A DNA stretch of 12,936 bases from Clostridium sp. UBA6640 (GTDB lineage Bacteria; Bacillota; Clostridia; Clostridiales; Clostridiaceae), in NCBI RefSeq assembly GCF_002455975.1, contig NZ_DKLM01000066.1:15360-28295 (forward strand), written 5' to 3'. Below, piece by piece: positions 5,789-12,936 of the stretch. Each line of letters opens with the position of its first letter. Position 1 is the stretch's first letter. Position numbers and translations under genes: made by a program. The notes beneath the pieces were generated by a model that ran no database searches, was not told where the DNA came from, and was given only the letters and a program-made list of their open reading frames with translations.

Positions 5789-8177
5789 CTAAGGTTTCAC
5801 CTTTCTTTTTCTTTCTTTTCCTCCAAATAATAAATCCAGCTGAAGCAGCTACTATTGTGATAATAGACCAAATAAGTACCGTTCCAGTGCCTTTTTTATT
5901 TCCTTCTAGAGTTTCCTCTGGCATATTAGGATCCATTGGAGCACCTTCTAAAACATTTATATTAATTTCTTGTATCTGTTCTATATGTTCACCAGCAGTA
6001 TTGTCATAAGAGAATATTAACTTTCCTTTTAAAGGTCCTGTTTTATTTGGAATAATAGTTCCATCGTAATTCTCAGTAGTACCCATTTCAAATTTACCTA
6101 TATAAGAGCTTCCATTTTCAATCTCAAAGTCTCCTTCTAACTTTACCATCATATTGTCTAGAGGTACTTTACCAGTATTGAAAAATTGTACACTAATTGG
6201 TATAGGCATTCCTACATAACCTTCTGTTGGAATATCCTTATTACCAATTTGAAGTTTTGCCTGTTGTACTACAGGTATACCTATAAGCTCTGTTGCCTCA
6301 ATGTCTTTTCCTGTTTCATCTTGATATTGAAAATTGGCAGTTATAGTATAGGTTTTTGCCTTTGCATCAGGAATGGTAGAAAATTTAAGTTTCTTTTCTA
6401 TACTTCCTTTTGCTGGAATAGATTCTATATAAAAAGTATTACTACTATCCACTGGAGTAAATACATTTCCACTTTCTTCTTCATTAGCAGTTAAGAAAAT
6501 TTTAACATTACTTATAGCCTTATTTGCATTTGTATTAACGAAAGAAAGGTTTAAATCAAATTTTTCTCCCGCTCTTACTATATTAGGCTCAAAACTATAC
6601 CTATCTATTATTAATCTAGGAGTTAATTTATTTGAATCTGCTCCATTAACTAATATTCCTACATATTGAGTTATTTTATTGCTTTTACCTTCTTCACCAC
6701 CTGTAGCTGCTTGATCATCAAACTCTACATTAATACTTATTGGATAATTTTTAGTAGTGGCTTCTGAAGTAGCAAAGAAAGTGAAATCTAATTTAGCTAC
6801 TTTTCCTGGCTCTAGATTATCTAACTTTTTTACATTTGCAGTTTTAGGCACCATTGCAGGATCTCCACTATCTAGTGTAACTTTTACATTAGATACCTTT
6901 GCTTTACTTTGATTTTTAAGGTCAAAAGTAATTCGTACATCTTGATTTGGGCTAACTCCATTTTTAGGGTAATTGATATTTTGTATTGATAAATCAGATA
7001 GTGTTGCACTGGATCCCCCTACAGTTATAAAAACTTTAGCGCTTTCCTCACACTTTTGATTTTGAGTATCTTTATAACTAATTTTAAGATCTAGTGGATG
7101 ACTTCCATTTTTAATGTTTTTTGATGCTTGAAGATCATACTCTATAACAGTTTGATCATATCCAGCTAGCACGTCACTATGCTTGTTATTAGAACCCCCT
7201 ACTATAGAAAGACCACTTTCTGCAAATCCATCAAGGCTATATTTTACATCTCTAGCTTGAAGGCTTCCTTTATTTTTGATGGTAAAACTAGCTTTAAACT
7301 TCTGTCCTGGAGTAATAGTAGCTGGATTAGTCACTGCTCTATCAACTACTAATGCGATAGGAGTACTTTTATTTACTACTTTTACATATACAGTTTCGGA
7401 ATGAGTAAATGGATCATCATAAGCATTTGTAAAGCTATAGTTTAATTTAATAGAATAACTTTTCTCAGCTGCATTTGAATCTGCTGTTACTTTAAAGCTT
7501 ATGTTTTCAGTCTTATCTGAAGAAATCTTCTTTATAACTCTAGTTGCACTTAAATCCTCTATAGTTAATGGAGTGCTTCCATCTCCAAATTCAGGAGTTA
7601 CCACTATATTTTCTGCAGTATATCCACCGGTATTTCTTATAGTGAAAGTAATTGTTTCACTTTGCCCTGCATCAATAGTAGGAATACTTTTATTTACTAA
7701 ATTAAGTTTTGGTACGTACTTTCTTGTATCTACAGGTTTTTCTTCTTTTTCTTTTTCTATTTCTGTACTTTTAGGTACTGCTTGTGTTATTGCAATAAAG
7801 TCTGTAGTAACCTTTTCTTCCCCACCATCATTATATTTAATTGTAAGGGGTAAATTTGTATTACTATCACCATTGTATTTTAATTGAAATGTTGCTTTTT
7901 TATTTTCTATTTTAACTTTCGAACCATTTTTTGATGCGAAAGCCGAAGCTTTATCAATACCAACAACAGCATCTTTTACATTTTCATCCAAATCAAAAGT
8001 GATAATAATATCAAAGCTATCATTTGCATATATACTTTTCTTTTTTTCATCTGATAGCTTATATCCAGTAACTATTATACCTTCTTGATACTTATTACTC
8101 TCACTTGCCATTACCTCAAAAGGTATACTAGTTAACATCATTACTATCCCCAGTAATAACCCTATAATTTTTTTCAT
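5781..8177 (-). CDS. Secreted, membrane-anchored CARDB/NEW3-like repeat protein of the ABC operon
   Basis: A 798-residue protein with a signal peptide (KK, hydrophobic 4-19, likely cleavage after VMA at 22-24) and a C-terminal anchor: one helix at about 765-785 followed by WRKRKKKKGE. The body lies outside the cell. An N-terminal beta domain (about 30-133) and an acidic-basic linker (136-150) are followed by about five beta-sandwich repeats near 158-270, 273-388, 392-512, 519-640 and 640-744. Each opens with a variant of a P-x-x-x-x-G-x-x-x-x-x-x-F-x-x-x-N-x-G pattern, e.g. ITPGQKFKASFTIKNKGS and VRAGEKFDLNLSFVNTNA. This is the look of CARDB, NEW3 and S-layer-like proteins (COG1361-type). It sits between ATPase (1-nt gap, SD GGAGAAG inside that gene) and permease (8-nt overlap). 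I infer that it is the extracellular partner, in the place of MacA. A different role, such as cell-wall contact, is possible. Confidence 0.82.
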   Translation of the reverse strand: MKKIIGLLLGIVMMLTSIPFEVMASESNKYQEGIIVTGYKLSDEKKKSIYANDSFDIIITFDLDENVKDAVVGIDKASAFASKNGSKVKIENKKATFQLKYNGDSNTNLPLTIKYNDGGEEKVTTDFIAITQAVPKSTEIEKEKEEKPVDTRKYVPKLNLVNKSIPTIDAGQSETITFTIRNTGGYTAENIVVTPEFGDGSTPLTIEDLSATRVIKKISSDKTENISFKVTADSNAAEKSYSIKLNYSFTNAYDDPFTHSETVYVKVVNKSTPIALVVDRAVTNPATITPGQKFKASFTIKNKGSLQARDVKYSLDGFAESGLSIVGGSNNKHSDVLAGYDQTVIEYDLQASKNIKNGSHPLDLKISYKDTQNQKCEESAKVFITVGGSSATLSDLSIQNINYPKNGVSPNQDVRITFDLKNQSKAKVSNVKVTLDSGDPAMVPKTANVKKLDNLEPGKVAKLDFTFFATSEATTKNYPISINVEFDDQAATGGEEGKSNKITQYVGILVNGADSNKLTPRLIIDRYSFEPNIVRAGEKFDLNLSFVNTNANKAISNVKIFLTANEEESGNVFTPVDSSNTFYIESIPAKGSIEKKLKFSTIPDAKAKTYTITANFQYQDETGKDIEATELIGIPVVQQAKLQIGNKDIPTEGYVGMPIPISVQFFNTGKVPLDNMMVKLEGDFEIENGSSYIGKFEMGTTENYDGTIIPNKTGPLKGKLIFSYDNTAGEHIEQIQEININVLEGAPMDPNMPEETLEGNKKGTGTVLIWSIITIVAASAGFIIWRKRKKKKGETLDE

Positions 8178-8178
8178 T

Positions 8179-8895
8179 TTATTCTTCTCCTTTATCCCCC
8201 GTATTGTCTTTGTTTATTTCTATCTTGTCTACATTTCCATCTCGTATATATATAACTCTATCTGCATAACAAGAAATTTCAATGTCATGAGTTACTATTA
8301 TTAGTGTTTGATTCTGCTCTTTAGCCATTTTAGTTATTAATTCCATTATTTCTAGAGTGGTTTTAGTATCCAGGTTTCCAGTAGGCTCGTCCGCAAAAAC
8401 TATATTGGGATTTCCTACAAAGGCTCTTGCTATACTAACCCTTTGTTGTTGTCCTCCACTCATTTGAGATGGTTTATGATCAAGCCTCTTTTGTAGCCCT
8501 ACAGCTTCTAACATTTTCTTAGCTTTTTCATTTCGTTTTGAACTTGAAATGCTCCTAAATATTAAAGGCAATGTAACATTTTCCATTGCAGAAAGAGTTG
8601 GTAGTAAATTATAAGATTGAAACACAAACCCTATATATTTTTGTCTAAAAGCTGCTAGCTGATTTTCACTCATCTTTTCAATATGCTTGTTCTTTATGAT
8701 TATTTCTCCCCTAGAAGGCTTTTCTAAGCCAGCCATCATATTTAGCAAGGTACTTTTACCAGACCCTGAGGTCCCTAAAAGACATACTACCTCCCCTTGA
8801 TATATTTCTAAATTTATATTATCAAGAGCTACAATTTTTTCATCACCCATCCTGTAGAGTTTTCTTACATTTTTTAATTCAATTATTTTCCCCAA
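8179..8895 (-). CDS. ABC transporter ATP-binding protein, MacB/LolD type
   Basis: A 238-residue ATPase with every expected motif: Walker A GTSGSGKST (41-49), Q-loop Q93, signature MSGGQQQRV (145-153, Met for the usual Leu), Walker B IVFADEPTG (165-173, catalytic E170), D-loop NLDT and H-loop H203. The QSYNLLPTLSAMENV segment is typical of the MacB/LolD/FtsE branch. It is the first gene of the operon and supplies energy to the permease. The start is TTG at 8893-8895, with a good GGTGAGG site 7 nt before it; a small upstream reading frame stops 2 nt before this TTG. The next gene starts 1 nt after its stop. The polar C-terminal tail after about residue 225 is variable in the family. Confidence 0.93.
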   Translation of the reverse strand: MGKIIELKNVRKLYRMGDEKIVALDNINLEIYQGEVVCLLGTSGSGKSTLLNMMAGLEKPSRGEIIIKNKHIEKMSENQLAAFRQKYIGFVFQSYNLLPTLSAMENVTLPLIFRSISSSKRNEKAKKMLEAVGLQKRLDHKPSQMSGGQQQRVSIARAFVGNPNIVFADEPTGNLDTKTTLEIMELITKMAKEQNQTLIIVTHDIEISCYADRVIYIRDGNVDKIEINKDNTGDKGEE

Positions 8896-8897
8896 AA

Positions 8898-8979
8898 TTA
8901 AACCTCACCGTCTACTTTCCTACTTTTCTCCATTTCTTCATTTTTTTAAAAGCCTATTAGCTTTTTCTATATTCATCAT
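8898..8979 (-). CDS. Possible leader peptide or remnant ORF with an A7 run
   Basis: A strong AGGGAGGTG site precedes tandem ATGs (8977-8979 and 8974-8976). As read, the frame gives 13 residues (MMNIEKANRLLKK) and stops at TGA 8938-8940, immediately after seven A residues (8941-8947). Dropping one A would extend it to 26 residues (continuing NEEMEKSRKVDGEV), with a TAA at 8898-8900, just 2 nt before the TTG start of the ATPase gene. This is the layout of a translationally coupled leader or of a gene broken by one base. Slippage in the A run could join the frames. No family is recognised. Confidence 0.35.
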
Positions 8980-8995
8980 CAGAACACCTCCCTTT

Positions 8996-9025
8996 TACCT
9001 AATTATTTTTTTAAAATACCTAATT
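8996..9025. promoter_or_regulatory. Direct repeat in the ABC operon leader, possible operator
   Basis: TACCTAATT occurs at 8996-9004 and 9017-9025, a perfect 9-bp direct repeat with a period of 21 bp (two helical turns). It lies between the candidate promoter and the leader ORF, a usual place for a repressor site. No regulator gene adjoins. Confidence 0.3.
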
Positions 9026-9035
9026 TTTCTTTTTA

Positions 9036-9044
9036 AATATAACA
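9036..9044 (-). promoter_or_regulatory. Candidate extended -10 promoter of the ABC operon
   Basis: The minus strand reads TGTTATATT, matching TGnTATATT (hexamer 9036-9041). The -35 region 17 nt upstream is poor (TTTTTC, 9059-9064). The start would be near 9029, about 135 nt before the ATPase start codon. Confidence 0.35.
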
Positions 9045-9050
9045 GATTTA

Positions 9051-9065
9051 AATTTGCAGAAAAAT
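9051..9065. promoter_or_regulatory. CodY-box-like sequence over the -35 of the ABC operon
   Basis: AATTTGCAGAAAAAT matches the CodY consensus AATTTTCWGAAAATT at 13 of 15 positions and overlaps the -35 position of the candidate promoter. Two-mismatch matches are not rare in AT-rich DNA, so this is a weak call based mainly on position. Confidence 0.22.
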
Positions 9066-9400
9066 TTTTACATTTAACACTAAAAACAACCATTTTATAG
9101 AATAAGTTTATATTTATTATAAATATTGTAAGTTAAAAAGTAAAAAAAATTAAAGTTATGTATAAAAAGCTTATAATTTTTCAACTAAATCACTGTCAAA
9201 TTTATAAAAAACTAATTTTCTAACAGGTTTAAAGTAAAATTTAAAAATAATTACGTGCAAATATAAACCATCTATTTATGCAATGAATTAAAATATTTTA
9301 AAATATAAATTAAAAAATAATATATCCTTTTAATATTATACCTTTTTAATCTTACAAATAAATTAATTATAGATTACAAAATAATAAGAAATCAAAAAAA
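9066..9400. other. AT-rich gene-free stretch
   Basis: No reading frame with a ribosome binding site, no convincing hairpin and no repeat was found between the ABC operon control region and the Nudix gene promoter region. The sequence is mostly A and T with many in-frame stops on both strands. Confidence 0.6.
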
Positions 9401-9441
9401 TTTCGACAAAGCTTCTGTTATTATTTTCTTTACAATATAAT
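9401..9441 (+). promoter_or_regulatory. Candidate promoter of the Nudix gene with a 0A-box-like site
   Basis: A perfect TATAAT lies at 9436-9441, with a poor -35 (TTCTGT, 9413-9418). TTTCGACAAA (9401-9410) contains TTCGACA, the reverse complement of the Spo0A core TGTCGAA, about 28 bp upstream of the -10. A second TATAAT at 9483-9488 is closer to the gene, also without a clear -35. Which one is used cannot be told. Confidence 0.3.
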
Positions 9442-9535
9442 ATTTTTTATTTATTAAAGGAAATATATCCATAAAAACAGAATATAATTTTAATTACTTT
9501 TAAGATATAAAATTACTTAACAAGGAGGATATGTT

Positions 9536-9955
9536 ATGAAGTTTGAAAAATCATGTGGTGCAGTAGTATATAGAAAGATAGATAAAAGTTTAGAATTTCT
9601 AGCGGTTAAAAGTAAACTTTCTAATCATTGGGGATTTGCTAAGGGACATGTAGAATTTGAAGAAACTGAAAAGGAAACTGCAAAAAGAGAAGTTCTTGAA
9701 GAAGCAGGCATAAATATTAATATTCATGATGGATTTAGAATGAAAATAGACTATAACTTAAATAAAGATATAAAAAAAGAAGTAGTATTCTTTTTAGCAG
9801 AGTTATCAAAAGAACCTGCAACTATTAATTACAAAGAAATTCATGAATATAAATGGGATAACTTTGAAAACATGCTTAACTTATTAACCTATAATAATCA
9901 ACAAGAAATATTAAAAGAAGCTTATAATTTTCTTCAGCATAAAGGCCATAATTAA
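9536..9955 (+). CDS. Nudix hydrolase, Ap4A hydrolase-like
   Basis: A 139-residue single-domain enzyme with a complete Nudix box, GX5EX7REUXEEXGU: G37, E43, R51-E52, E55-E56 and G58-I59. The box Glu residues bind the divalent metals used to split nucleoside diphosphates linked to another group. The preceding NHWGFAKGHVE (30-40) and the opening FEKSCGAVVYRK are typical of bacterial asymmetrical bis(5'-nucleosyl)-tetraphosphatases, so hydrolysis of Ap4A to ATP and AMP is the best guess. Nudix substrate calls from sequence alone are unsafe. The ATG at 9536 has an excellent AAGGAGG (9522-9528), 7 nt away. It stands alone on the plus strand, between the divergent ABC operon and a bidirectional terminator. 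Confidence 0.85.
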   Translation: MKFEKSCGAVVYRKIDKSLEFLAVKSKLSNHWGFAKGHVEFEETEKETAKREVLEEAGININIHDGFRMKIDYNLNKDIKKEVVFFLAELSKEPATINYKEIHEYKWDNFENMLNLLTYNNQQEILKEAYNFLQHKGHN

Positions 9956-10000
9956 ATTTTACCTACTTATCAATTTATAACAGATTTCAAAAATAATATT

Positions 10001-10076
10001 TTTAAAAAACTAGTAGCCTTTGTTTTAATATGTTCATTACAAAATAAAAAGCAAAAGCTACTAATTTTTATTTTAA
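10001..10076. terminator. Bidirectional terminator between the Nudix and fic genes
   Basis: TAGTAGC (10011-10017) pairs with GCTACTA (10057-10063). The stem continues with one mismatch through TTTG/CAAA and then TTTTA/TAAAA. On the plus strand ATTTTTATTTT follows; on the minus strand six U residues follow (A run 10004-10009). It can end the Nudix transcript and, about 115 nt past its stop, the fic transcript. Confidence 0.7.
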
Positions 10077-10178
10077 AATTTATAATAAAAGATAATTGCT
10101 TGCCCTATATTATTTTTATATAATATAAGCTTTATATTAAAAAAATAATATAGTCTTTTCAATATATGATTTTATAAG

Positions 10179-10835
10179 CTATCTTTCATATTCTATCTCT
10201 TTATTAAGTATCTTGGAAATATTTCTATCCGGCTCTTTATTTACTATGCAATCTTTTATCAATTGCGATAATTTATCTGTATCATACTCTCTTGTTGCCG
10301 TTATAGTTGCATCTAGAAGTTTATCACTATCTACCTTATCCCAATCTAATTTATATCCATTTTTTATCGCTAATGTCCTTATAAATTCTCTTTGCGCTTT
10401 TCCATTTCCCTCCATGAAAGGATGTGCAAAATTTAGCTCAGACATATAATAAGCTAACTTCTCAGAGGTTTTATCTACATCCAATCCTTTTAAATATCTT
10501 TCTTTATTCAGACTATTAAGCACCTCATGTGTGGCTTCCCCCAGATGCTTTATCGGTGCAAATCCACCACCTAAATCTATCTCTTCATTTCTAAATTTTC
10601 CTGCAAAGGGATAAATATCACCAAAAATAAATTTATGAATTTTCATAAGATGATTAACATCAAATTTACCTTTTATAGGATTTTCTTTTAACTTGGATAT
10701 TCTATCTACCGAAATAATTTTATCTATAATTTCTAAATTCTCTTTATTTTTTATATCTAATTTATTTTTTAAGACATTAGTTCCCTCATAATAATAAGAA
10801 GATTGATAATCTTCTTTTTTGTGTAAAGCTTCCAT
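10179..10835 (-). CDS. Fic/DOC family protein, class I toxin
   Basis: A 218-residue cytoplasmic Fic domain protein. The active-site motif HPFMEGNGKAQR (138-149) fits HxFx(D/E)GNGRxxR, except that the first Arg is Lys (K146). Catalytic H138, acidic E142, N144 and R149 are kept. The upstream flap IYPFAGKFRNEEI (about 74-86), which positions the target chain, is also present. Fic enzymes usually move AMP from ATP to a hydroxyl of a target protein; the first Arg contacts the nucleotide phosphates, so the Lys could alter activity or substrate. Length and the absence of an inhibitory helix inside the protein fit class I toxins held by a separate antitoxin, here the gene 68 nt upstream. The ATG at 10833-10835 has a GGGGG run 11 nt upstream. 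Target is unknown. Confidence 0.85.
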   Translation of the reverse strand: MEALHKKEDYQSSYYYEGTNVLKNKLDIKNKENLEIIDKIISVDRISKLKENPIKGKFDVNHLMKIHKFIFGDIYPFAGKFRNEEIDLGGGFAPIKHLGEATHEVLNSLNKERYLKGLDVDKTSEKLAYYMSELNFAHPFMEGNGKAQREFIRTLAIKNGYKLDWDKVDSDKLLDATITATREYDTDKLSQLIKDCIVNKEPDRNISKILNKEIEYER

Positions 10836-10903
10836 AAGTATATTATCCCCCTTTATTTACTATGAATTTATCTCTTTTACTATCTTAAGTTTTTTATTAC
10901 TAA

Positions 10904-11107
10904 TCATTTATTATTTTCTGTATTAAATTGCTTAGAATATTCTTTAACCTTTTCTATAAATTCTTTATCAGAGCAATTTCCCATCAAATGTTCTTTTATC
11001 ATCTGCTTTTCTTCTTCATTCAAAGTTTGTCCATCGAATTTTAGACTACCTTCAGCACTCCTTATAGCTTCATCTACACTTTTTTCATCAACTTTATTTT
11101 TGTTCAT
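10904..11107 (-). CDS. VbhA-like antitoxin of the Fic module
   Basis: A 67-residue acidic, helical protein immediately upstream of the fic gene, in the usual antitoxin-first order. Class I Fic antitoxins such as VbhA inhibit through an (S/T)xxxE(G/N) helix whose Glu binds the second Arg of the Fic motif and blocks ATP gamma-phosphate placement. Here the aligned site is SLKFDG (21-26), so Asp (D25) replaces the Glu. The surrounding order agrees with VbhA: an AEGSLKFDGQ helix, then LNEEEKQMIKEHLMG and a C-terminal helix (DKEFIEKVKEYSKQ). The ATG at 11105-11107 has AGGAGG (11118-11123), 10 nt away. Identification rests on motif, size and position. A transcript shared with fic is likely, as no terminator lies between them. 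Confidence 0.75.
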   Translation of the reverse strand: MNKNKVDEKSVDEAIRSAEGSLKFDGQTLNEEEKQMIKEHLMGNCSDKEFIEKVKEYSKQFNTENNK

Positions 11108-11123
11108 AGATTATAATCCTCCT

Positions 11124-11415
11124 AACATTTTATTGATTTTCTTTGTTTTACATGTCATTATCTGCGGTATTTCAACATTAACTCTTAAGCTTATTAAATT
11201 GTTAACTATAAATCTTATGTATATATTTTTAGGGAAAGTCTGTCTGATGTGCATTGAAAGGTTTGATAATCAATAAGTACATTCTAAATTGGGTGTTTTT
11301 CATTGGTAATTATATATAATAAATGTATAGTTATAGTATATTATGTATTTAATAGTAAATCTACATGTTTTTTTATTTTATTACAATTTGGTGTAATATT
11401 CTTAAAATACTCCTC
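11124..11415. other. Gene-free stretch between the antitoxin and valS
   Basis: It should contain the promoter of the Fic module, but no convincing -35/-10 pair stands out. A 24-codon frame (11229-11303, minus) lacks a ribosome binding site. Small palindromes are present (GTTAAC near 11201, and a TTGAT-A-ATCAA near 11263), with no sign of an RNA gene or mobile element. Confidence 0.5.
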
Positions 11416-11444
11416 AAAAAAAAGCATGGTTTCCCATGCTTTTT
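11416..11444 (-). terminator. Rho-independent terminator of valS
   Basis: An 11-bp stem (11419-11429 with 11434-11444, core GCATGG/CCATGC) has a TTTC tetraloop. On the minus strand it leads into a U tract (A run 11416-11423, partly within the stem). It begins 1 nt past the stop codon. Confidence 0.9.
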
Positions 11445-11445
11445 C

Positions 11446-12936
11446 CTATTTTAAGTTTTCTATACTTTCAAGTACAGCTTTATACATTTCTTTGTATTTT
11501 TCACCTTTAGCTTTTTCTTCTTCAACAACTTCTGCTGGAGCTTTTGATACAAATCTTTCATTAGATAGTTTCTTTTCAACTCTATCTATTTCTGATTCTA
11601 ACTTAGCTTTTTCTTTGTTTAATCTTTCAAGCTCTTTTTCTGCATCTACAAGCTCTAACAGTGGCATGTAGATTTCTGCACCTTTTGAAACTACAGTAAC
11701 TACATTTTCTGGAGCTTCTTCTTTAGAAGATAATATTATAACTTCGCTTGCTGAAGCTAATTTTTCAAAATAAGTTATTCCTTCTTTAAAAGCTTCTAGT
11801 GCTTCTGTAGCATAGATATAAGTTTTAGCTTTTCTTGAAGGTGGTACATTCATTTCACTTCTAGCATTTCTAGTGTTCTTGATAGCATCTATAATATAAT
11901 TCATATATTCTTCTGCTACCTTATCTTCAAGTTCTTCTGTAAATTCTGGCCAGCTAGAAGTAGTTATAGATTCAGATTCTACTTTTAAATGAGTGTATAT
12001 TTCCTCTGTAATGAAAGGCATTACAGGATGAAGTAATTTTAATCCTGAAACTAATACTTTATTTAAAACATTTAATACTACACCCTTAGCTTCATCATCT
12101 TCACCATATAATATTGGCTTCACTAATTCTATATACCAATCACAGAACTCTGTCCACATAAAGTCATATACTTTTTGAAGCGCTATTCCAACTTCAAACT
12201 TCTCTATATTTTCAGTAACTTCTTTAATAACAGTATTTAATCTTGATAATATCCATTTATCAGCTATTGAATAGTTTTTATTATCTTTAAACTTCTCCAT
12301 TAACTCTTCATCAAAATTCATCATAACAAATCTTGATGCATTCCAAATCTTATTAGCAAAATTTCTAGCTGCTTCAACTCTTGATTCATAGAATCTTATA
12401 TCATTTCCTGGTGCATTTCCTGTAACTAATGAAAATCTTAGTGCATCTGCTCCATAGTTTTCAATTACTTCTAGTGGATCTACACCGTTATCTAGAGACT
12501 TAGACATTTTTCTTCCTTGGTCATCTCTTACAATACCATGAATAAATACAGTGTCAAAAGGCACTTCTTCCATATTGTATAATCCTGAGAATATCATCCT
12601 AGCAACCCAGAAGAAAATAATGTCTGGACCAGTAACTAAAGTGCTCGTTGGATAGAAATATTTTAGATCTTCTGTGTTTTCAGGCCATCCTAATGTTGAA
12701 AATGGCCATAATGCTGAACTAAACCAAGTATCTAAAACATCTTTATCTTGCTCTAAGTTTGTAGAATTACATTTAGTACATTTTTCTGGTGCATCTACTT
12801 TAACTATTATCTCACCACAATCTTTACAGTACCAAACTGGAATTCTATGTCCCCACCATAACTGTCTTGAAATACACCAATCTTGAATATTTTCCATCCA
12901 GTTAAAGTAGATTTTTTCAAATCTTTCTGGAACAAA
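11446..12936 (-). CDS. valS: Valine--tRNA ligase (ValRS), 3' part, cut by the window end
   Basis: The last 496 residues of a class I aminoacyl-tRNA synthetase; bacterial ValRS has about 880-950, so the N-terminal catalytic half and editing domain lie past base 12936. The frame runs off the window (it starts FVPERFEKIYFNW), and the ATG at 12895-12897 is internal. Visible marks are CISRQLWWGHRIPVWYC; a zinc-ribbon-like CxxC pair (C37, C40, C53, C56); DTWFSSALWPFSTLGW; the KMSKS loop (143-147); an anticodon-binding helical domain (about 200-340); and the ValRS-specific C-terminal coiled-coil arm (about 429-496, rich in KELERLNKEKAKLESE-type heptads). The enzyme charges tRNA-Val. Clostridial valS genes are often T-box regulated, but that region is not in the window. 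Confidence 0.97.
   Translation of the reverse strand, partial: FVPERFEKIYFNWMENIQDWCISRQLWWGHRIPVWYCKDCGEIIVKVDAPEKCTKCNSTNLEQDKDVLDTWFSSALWPFSTLGWPENTEDLKYFYPTSTLVTGPDIIFFWVARMIFSGLYNMEEVPFDTVFIHGIVRDDQGRKMSKSLDNGVDPLEVIENYGADALRFSLVTGNAPGNDIRFYESRVEAARNFANKIWNASRFVMMNFDEELMEKFKDNKNYSIADKWILSRLNTVIKEVTENIEKFEVGIALQKVYDFMWTEFCDWYIELVKPILYGEDDEAKGVVLNVLNKVLVSGLKLLHPVMPFITEEIYTHLKVESESITTSSWPEFTEELEDKVAEEYMNYIIDAIKNTRNARSEMNVPPSRKAKTYIYATEALEAFKEGITYFEKLASASEVIILSSKEEAPENVVTVVSKGAEIYMPLLELVDAEKELERLNKEKAKLESEIDRVEKKLSNERFVSKAPAEVVEEEKAKGEKYKEMYKAVLESIENLK

Noticed and set aside
7501..7887. 128-codon plus-strand reading frame (also 4830-5090 and 6186-6494)
   Set aside because: These are antisense shadows of the permease and repeat-protein genes without ribosome binding sites or family resemblance.
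10121..10141. AT palindrome TAATATAA-GCT-TTATATTA as the fic terminator
   Set aside because: No U tract follows on the minus strand; the hairpin at 10011-10063 is a better candidate.
11229..11303. 24-codon minus-strand ORF upstream of the antitoxin
   Set aside because: There is no Shine-Dalgarno before its ATG and no recognisable peptide character.
11303..11671. 122-codon plus-strand reading frame
   Set aside because: It spans the valS terminator and the antisense of the ValRS coiled coil; its serine-rich composition is an antisense artefact.
12674..12886. 70-codon plus-strand reading frame
   Set aside because: It is antisense to the conserved ValRS catalytic region.

Overview
The window is AT-rich and compact. 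Strong purine-rich ribosome binding sites, Bacillota-type protein families and a valyl-tRNA synthetase next to small peptidase genes point to a low-GC Gram-positive, most likely a Clostridium (family-level inference from protein resemblance; no rRNA is present). Most genes run on the minus strand. The plus-strand exceptions are a TPR protein and a Nudix hydrolase.

Layout. 1-40 is a diverged copy of a repeat that is better preserved near 2.5 kb. 110-658 encodes a two-helix YcxB-like membrane protein. 854-1855 encodes an M42 metallo-aminopeptidase. 1856-2621 has no gene but is rich in structure: a promoter-like sequence, a foldable segment with a possible pseudoknot (candidate RNA), and a nested, modular inverted repeat resembling a miniature element. 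It ends in a short tandem array just ahead of a TPR_5-type protein (2622-3104). A bidirectional terminator separates that gene from an M24 Xaa-Pro-type peptidase (3263-4342), whose leader carries a long inverted repeat and lacks an adjacent Shine-Dalgarno. 4478-8895 is a tightly coupled three-gene operon, read from high to low coordinates: MacB-type ATPase, a 798-residue secreted and membrane-anchored protein of CARDB/NEW3-like beta-sandwich repeats, and a MacB/FtsX-type permease. A tiny leader ORF with an A7 run precedes it. After a 0.5-kb AT-rich gap come a Nudix hydrolase of the Ap4A-hydrolase type (9536-9955), a Fic toxin (10179-10835) with a VbhA-like antitoxin (10904-11107), and the 3' part of valS (11446 to the window end).

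How the genes fit together. The ATPase, permease and extracellular protein almost certainly form one machine. The large beta-sandwich protein stands where Gram-negative MacAB systems have the HlyD-type adaptor MacA, so the complex may act on the cell surface or export a surface substrate (inference). The Fic pair is a class I toxin-antitoxin module with changes at two diagnostic positions: Lys in place of the first Fic-motif Arg, and Asp in place of the inhibitory Glu. The peptidases, ValRS and Nudix enzyme are ordinary housekeeping functions. The points most worth following up are the structured intergenic region at 2.05-2.58 kb, the leader of the ABC operon, the M24 peptidase leader and the variant Fic pair.
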